Made by a program: the position numbers and the translations under genes
DNA from: Hyphomicrobiales bacterium
GTDB lineage: Bacteria > Pseudomonadota > Alphaproteobacteria > Rhizobiales > Beijerinckiaceae
Direction: 5' to 3'
DNA length: 8,533 nt
Assembly: GCA_015655535.1 (NCBI GenBank)
Contig: JAATEW010000050.1
Coordinates: forward strand, 1 to 8,533
In this document: one piece after another, positions 7,119 to 8,533 of the stretch
Numbering within the stretch: position 1 is the first letter of the stretch
How the letters are laid out: every line of letters begins with the position of its first letter
The notes under the pieces: model-generated
What the model was told of the DNA's origin: nothing
Seen by the model: only the letters and a program-made list of their open reading frames with translations
Database searches by the model: none

Positions 7119-7524
7119 AGCTTTCGGGTGTGCCATCCGCCGGATTGACGAAGATGATGTCCTTCGGATCGCGGCGCGGCGTGTCGATCGATAGAAACAC
7201 GACCGGGCCTTCGATGATCGCCGGCAGCGCATGGACCGTGCGCTTCTTGAAGAACAAAAGCTGGCCTGGCGCGAATTCTCCGCCATTGTCGGCGCTGCCC
7301 ATCCAGAACGTGCCCTTGCCCGACAGCACATAGAGATATTCGTCGCTCTTCTCGTGATAATGCGGCGGGGTTTCTCTGTAGACGCGGAAGATGCGGGCGC
7401 TCGCCTCCTCCTCATTGGTCAGATAGGTGTCGAGCAGCAGCGTGTCTGCCGAGGCGGGAAAGGCTTTCGCGATGTCGTAGACGTCGAAGCGCCCGAAAGC
7501 CGGGCCCTTGCTCTGTGCATTCAT
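7102..7524 (-). CDS. Small single-domain cupin protein
   Basis: The 140-residue product is one cupin_2-type beta-barrel. Motif 1 is PPHYHEKSDEYLYVLSGKG, giving metal ligands His55, His57 and Glu62. Motif 2 is FAPGQLLFFKKRTVHAL, giving His98. All four usual metal ligands are therefore present, so a metal-binding or enzymatic role is possible. There is no signal peptide, so it is cytoplasmic. The C-terminal tail, DPKDIIFVNPADGTPESF, is extended beyond the barrel. Cupins are too diverse to assign a substrate; options include a small dioxygenase, an isomerase or a ligand-sensing protein. It is convergent with the FdhF/YdeP-like gene (47 bases between stops) and divergent from the DUF3455 gene, so it is probably its own transcription unit. 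The start is fixed by a good Shine-Dalgarno. Confidence 0.9.
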   Translation of the reverse strand: MNAQSKGPAFGRFDVYDIAKAFPASADTLLLDTYLTNEEEASARIFRVYRETPPHYHEKSDEYLYVLSGKGTFWMGSADNGGEFAPGQLLFFKKRTVHALPAIIEGPVVFLSIDTPRRDPKDIIFVNPADGTPESFISGR

Positions 7525-7533
7525 CGTGGCGAT

Positions 7534-7539
7534 CTCCTT
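7534..7539 (-). promoter_or_regulatory. Ribosome binding site for the cupin gene
   Basis: AAGGAG on the minus strand lies nine bases before the ATG at 7524 and supports that start. Confidence 0.75.
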
Positions 7540-7666
7540 GCGGGATTACGGTTCTCATTTAAGATAGGTGCGAAAAGCCGGACGCCCAGCGCATGAGTTG
7601 GGTGGAATTGGCGTGGCTCTTGCCTCGCGGTGCCGCGAAGCCTGGCGACTTAACTTGGGGGAACGA

Positions 7667-8161
7667 ATGCAAAAGGCCCACTTGCTCATAGCGATGACGA
7701 TGGCGGTCGCCGGCTTGTCCGCGCGCGCGGCGGAGATACCGAACACGGTCGCTGTTACAGATGAAACAATCGTCCTCAAAGTCCGGGCCGAGGGCGCGCA
7801 AATCTACGAATGCAAAGCCGATCCGGCCGGTGCGATGACATGGCAATTCCGCGAGCCCATCGCGACTTTATTGGTGGATGGCAAAACGGTCGGACGGCAT
7901 TTCGCCGGACCGAGCTGGGAAGCGGCCGACGGCAGCGCGGTCGTTGGCAAAGTCATCGGAAAGGCGCCGGGCGCCACAAGCAAGGACATTCTCTGGCTCA
8001 AATTGAATGTCTCGGACAAACGCGGCGACGGTCTCTTGAAAGATGTCACGACCGTGCAGCGCCTCGAGACCCATGGCGGCAATTTCGAAGGCGCCTGTTC
8101 GGAGGCCGGCGCATTTCACGTCGAACCCTATTCAGCGGATTATGTGTTTTTGAAAAAATGA
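7667..8161 (+). CDS. Secreted DUF3455 family protein
   Basis: The 164-residue product begins MQKAHLLIAMTMAVAGLSARA, a typical Sec signal peptide with likely cleavage near residues 21-22 (ARAAEIP). The mature part matches the DUF3455 pattern as I know it: VLKVRAEGAQIYECKAD, then WQFREPIATLLVDGKTVGRH, GPSWEAADGSAVVGKV, DILWLKLNV, VTTVQRLETHGG and a C-terminal YSADYVFLKK. Two cysteines, in YECKAD and EGACSEAG, could form a disulfide after export. The biochemical function of the family is unknown to me. The frame is open to 7568, but that extension is Arg-rich and would bury the signal peptide. The ATG at 7667 has GGGGGAA (7657-7663) just upstream and gives a normal exported protein. It is divergent from the cupin gene across 142 bases and ends 12 bases from the convergent LrgB-family gene. 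Confidence 0.92.
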   Translation: MQKAHLLIAMTMAVAGLSARAAEIPNTVAVTDETIVLKVRAEGAQIYECKADPAGAMTWQFREPIATLLVDGKTVGRHFAGPSWEAADGSAVVGKVIGKAPGATSKDILWLKLNVSDKRGDGLLKDVTTVQRLETHGGNFEGACSEAGAFHVEPYSADYVFLKK

Positions 8162-8173
8162 TATCTTCCGCTC

Positions 8174-8533
8174 TCAGCTTGCGAAGCCGTATCGCACGAG
8201 AAGCGGGAGGATGACGGCGGTGATGAGAGCACCGAGGCCAAGCGCAATCCCGCTATAGGCACCGGCCGTCTCATTGAGCTGGAGCATCCGCGCCGTGCCG
8301 AGGCCGTGCGCGGCGGTGCCGATGCCGAGCCCGCGCGCGCGCCAATCCTTCACGCGGATCACAGACATGACGGGCGCGAATAGAATGACGCCGGCGAGGC
8401 CTGTCAGCAGCGTGAAGGCCGCCGCCAGCGACGGCTCGCCGCCGAGCTGCTCGGTAATGCCCATGGCGACGGGCGTCGTGGCGGAATGGGCGCCAAGTGC
8501 GAGAACGATCGGGCGCGACGCGCCAAGCCAATG
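8174..8533 (-). CDS. lrgB: LrgB/CidB-family membrane protein (5' partial)
   Basis: The frame is open to the window edge, so only the C-terminal 119 residues are seen; the N-terminal half lies beyond base 8533. The hallmark LrgB segment LALGAHSATTPVAMGITEQLGG is present, followed by PSLAAAFTLLTGLAGVILF, then GTAAHGLGTARMLQLNETAGAYSGIALGLGALITAVILPLLVRYGF at the end. Three hydrophobic membrane stretches are visible. LrgB proteins are inner-membrane partners of the small holin-like LrgA. The pair has been linked to control of murein hydrolase export in Gram-positives and to small-metabolite (glycolate, pyruvate) export in plants and bacteria. An lrgA-like partner, if adjacent, would lie outside the window. 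An internal ATG at 8464 exists but is not the start, since conserved sequence continues upstream of it. The true function here is unproven. Confidence 0.9.
   Translation of the reverse strand, partial: HWLGASRPIVLALGAHSATTPVAMGITEQLGGEPSLAAAFTLLTGLAGVILFAPVMSVIRVKDWRARGLGIGTAAHGLGTARMLQLNETAGAYSGIALGLGALITAVILPLLVRYGFAS

Noticed and set aside
7625..7638. Interrupted palindrome TCGCGG-TG-CCGCGA upstream of the DUF3455 gene
   Set aside because: It is short, made of CG-rich 6-mers that arise easily at this base composition, with no further symmetry or known regulator match.
7568..7666. N-terminal extension of the DUF3455 protein
   Set aside because: The 33 extra residues are Arg-rich and precede a normal signal peptide; the ATG at 7667 has its own purine-rich ribosome site.
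8147..8161. TTTTTGAAAAA at the end of the DUF3455 gene as a terminator
   Set aside because: It lies in the coding sequence, is an A/T palindrome without a GC stem, and reads as the conserved C-terminal FLKK codons.

Overview
The window looks like chromosomal DNA of a GC-rich alphaproteobacterium, most likely a Hyphomicrobiales member near the Beijerinckiaceae/Methylobacteriaceae. This rests on codon use, protein-family resemblance and possible EcfG-type promoter motifs; no marker gene is present to confirm it. There is no mobile element, CRISPR array, tRNA or rRNA.

Left part (1-4051, plus strand) is a signalling block. It starts inside a PAS-PAS-LuxR regulator whose N-terminus lies off the window, followed by a single-domain CheY/FixJ-like receiver, then a 729-residue GAF-PAS-GGDEF-EAL protein. 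In the last protein the GGDEF half has lost key residues while the EAL half keeps its catalytic set. It is therefore probably a sensor-controlled cyclic-di-GMP phosphodiesterase.

Middle part (4052-4687) holds a small secreted Asn/Gly/Pro-rich protein on the minus strand and a 293-base divergent promoter region. Each of the two divergent genes has a candidate EcfG-like (general stress response) promoter, each with one mismatch to the consensus as I remember it.

Right part (4688-8533) begins with a 788-residue cytoplasmic molybdopterin oxidoreductase of the FdhF/YdeP family (formate-dehydrogenase-like). Convergent to it is a small metal-binding cupin; a 12-bp perfect hairpin overlaps the cupin stop codon and separates the two. 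Divergent from the cupin is a secreted DUF3455 protein. At the right edge, on the minus strand, is the C-terminal part of an LrgB-family membrane protein.

No single new multi-gene system stands out. The most useful points are the split state of the GGDEF-EAL protein, the shared stress-promoter hypothesis at 4395-4687, and the FdhF/YdeP enzyme with an incomplete-looking cysteine set. No stretch longer than 300 bases lacks a gene.
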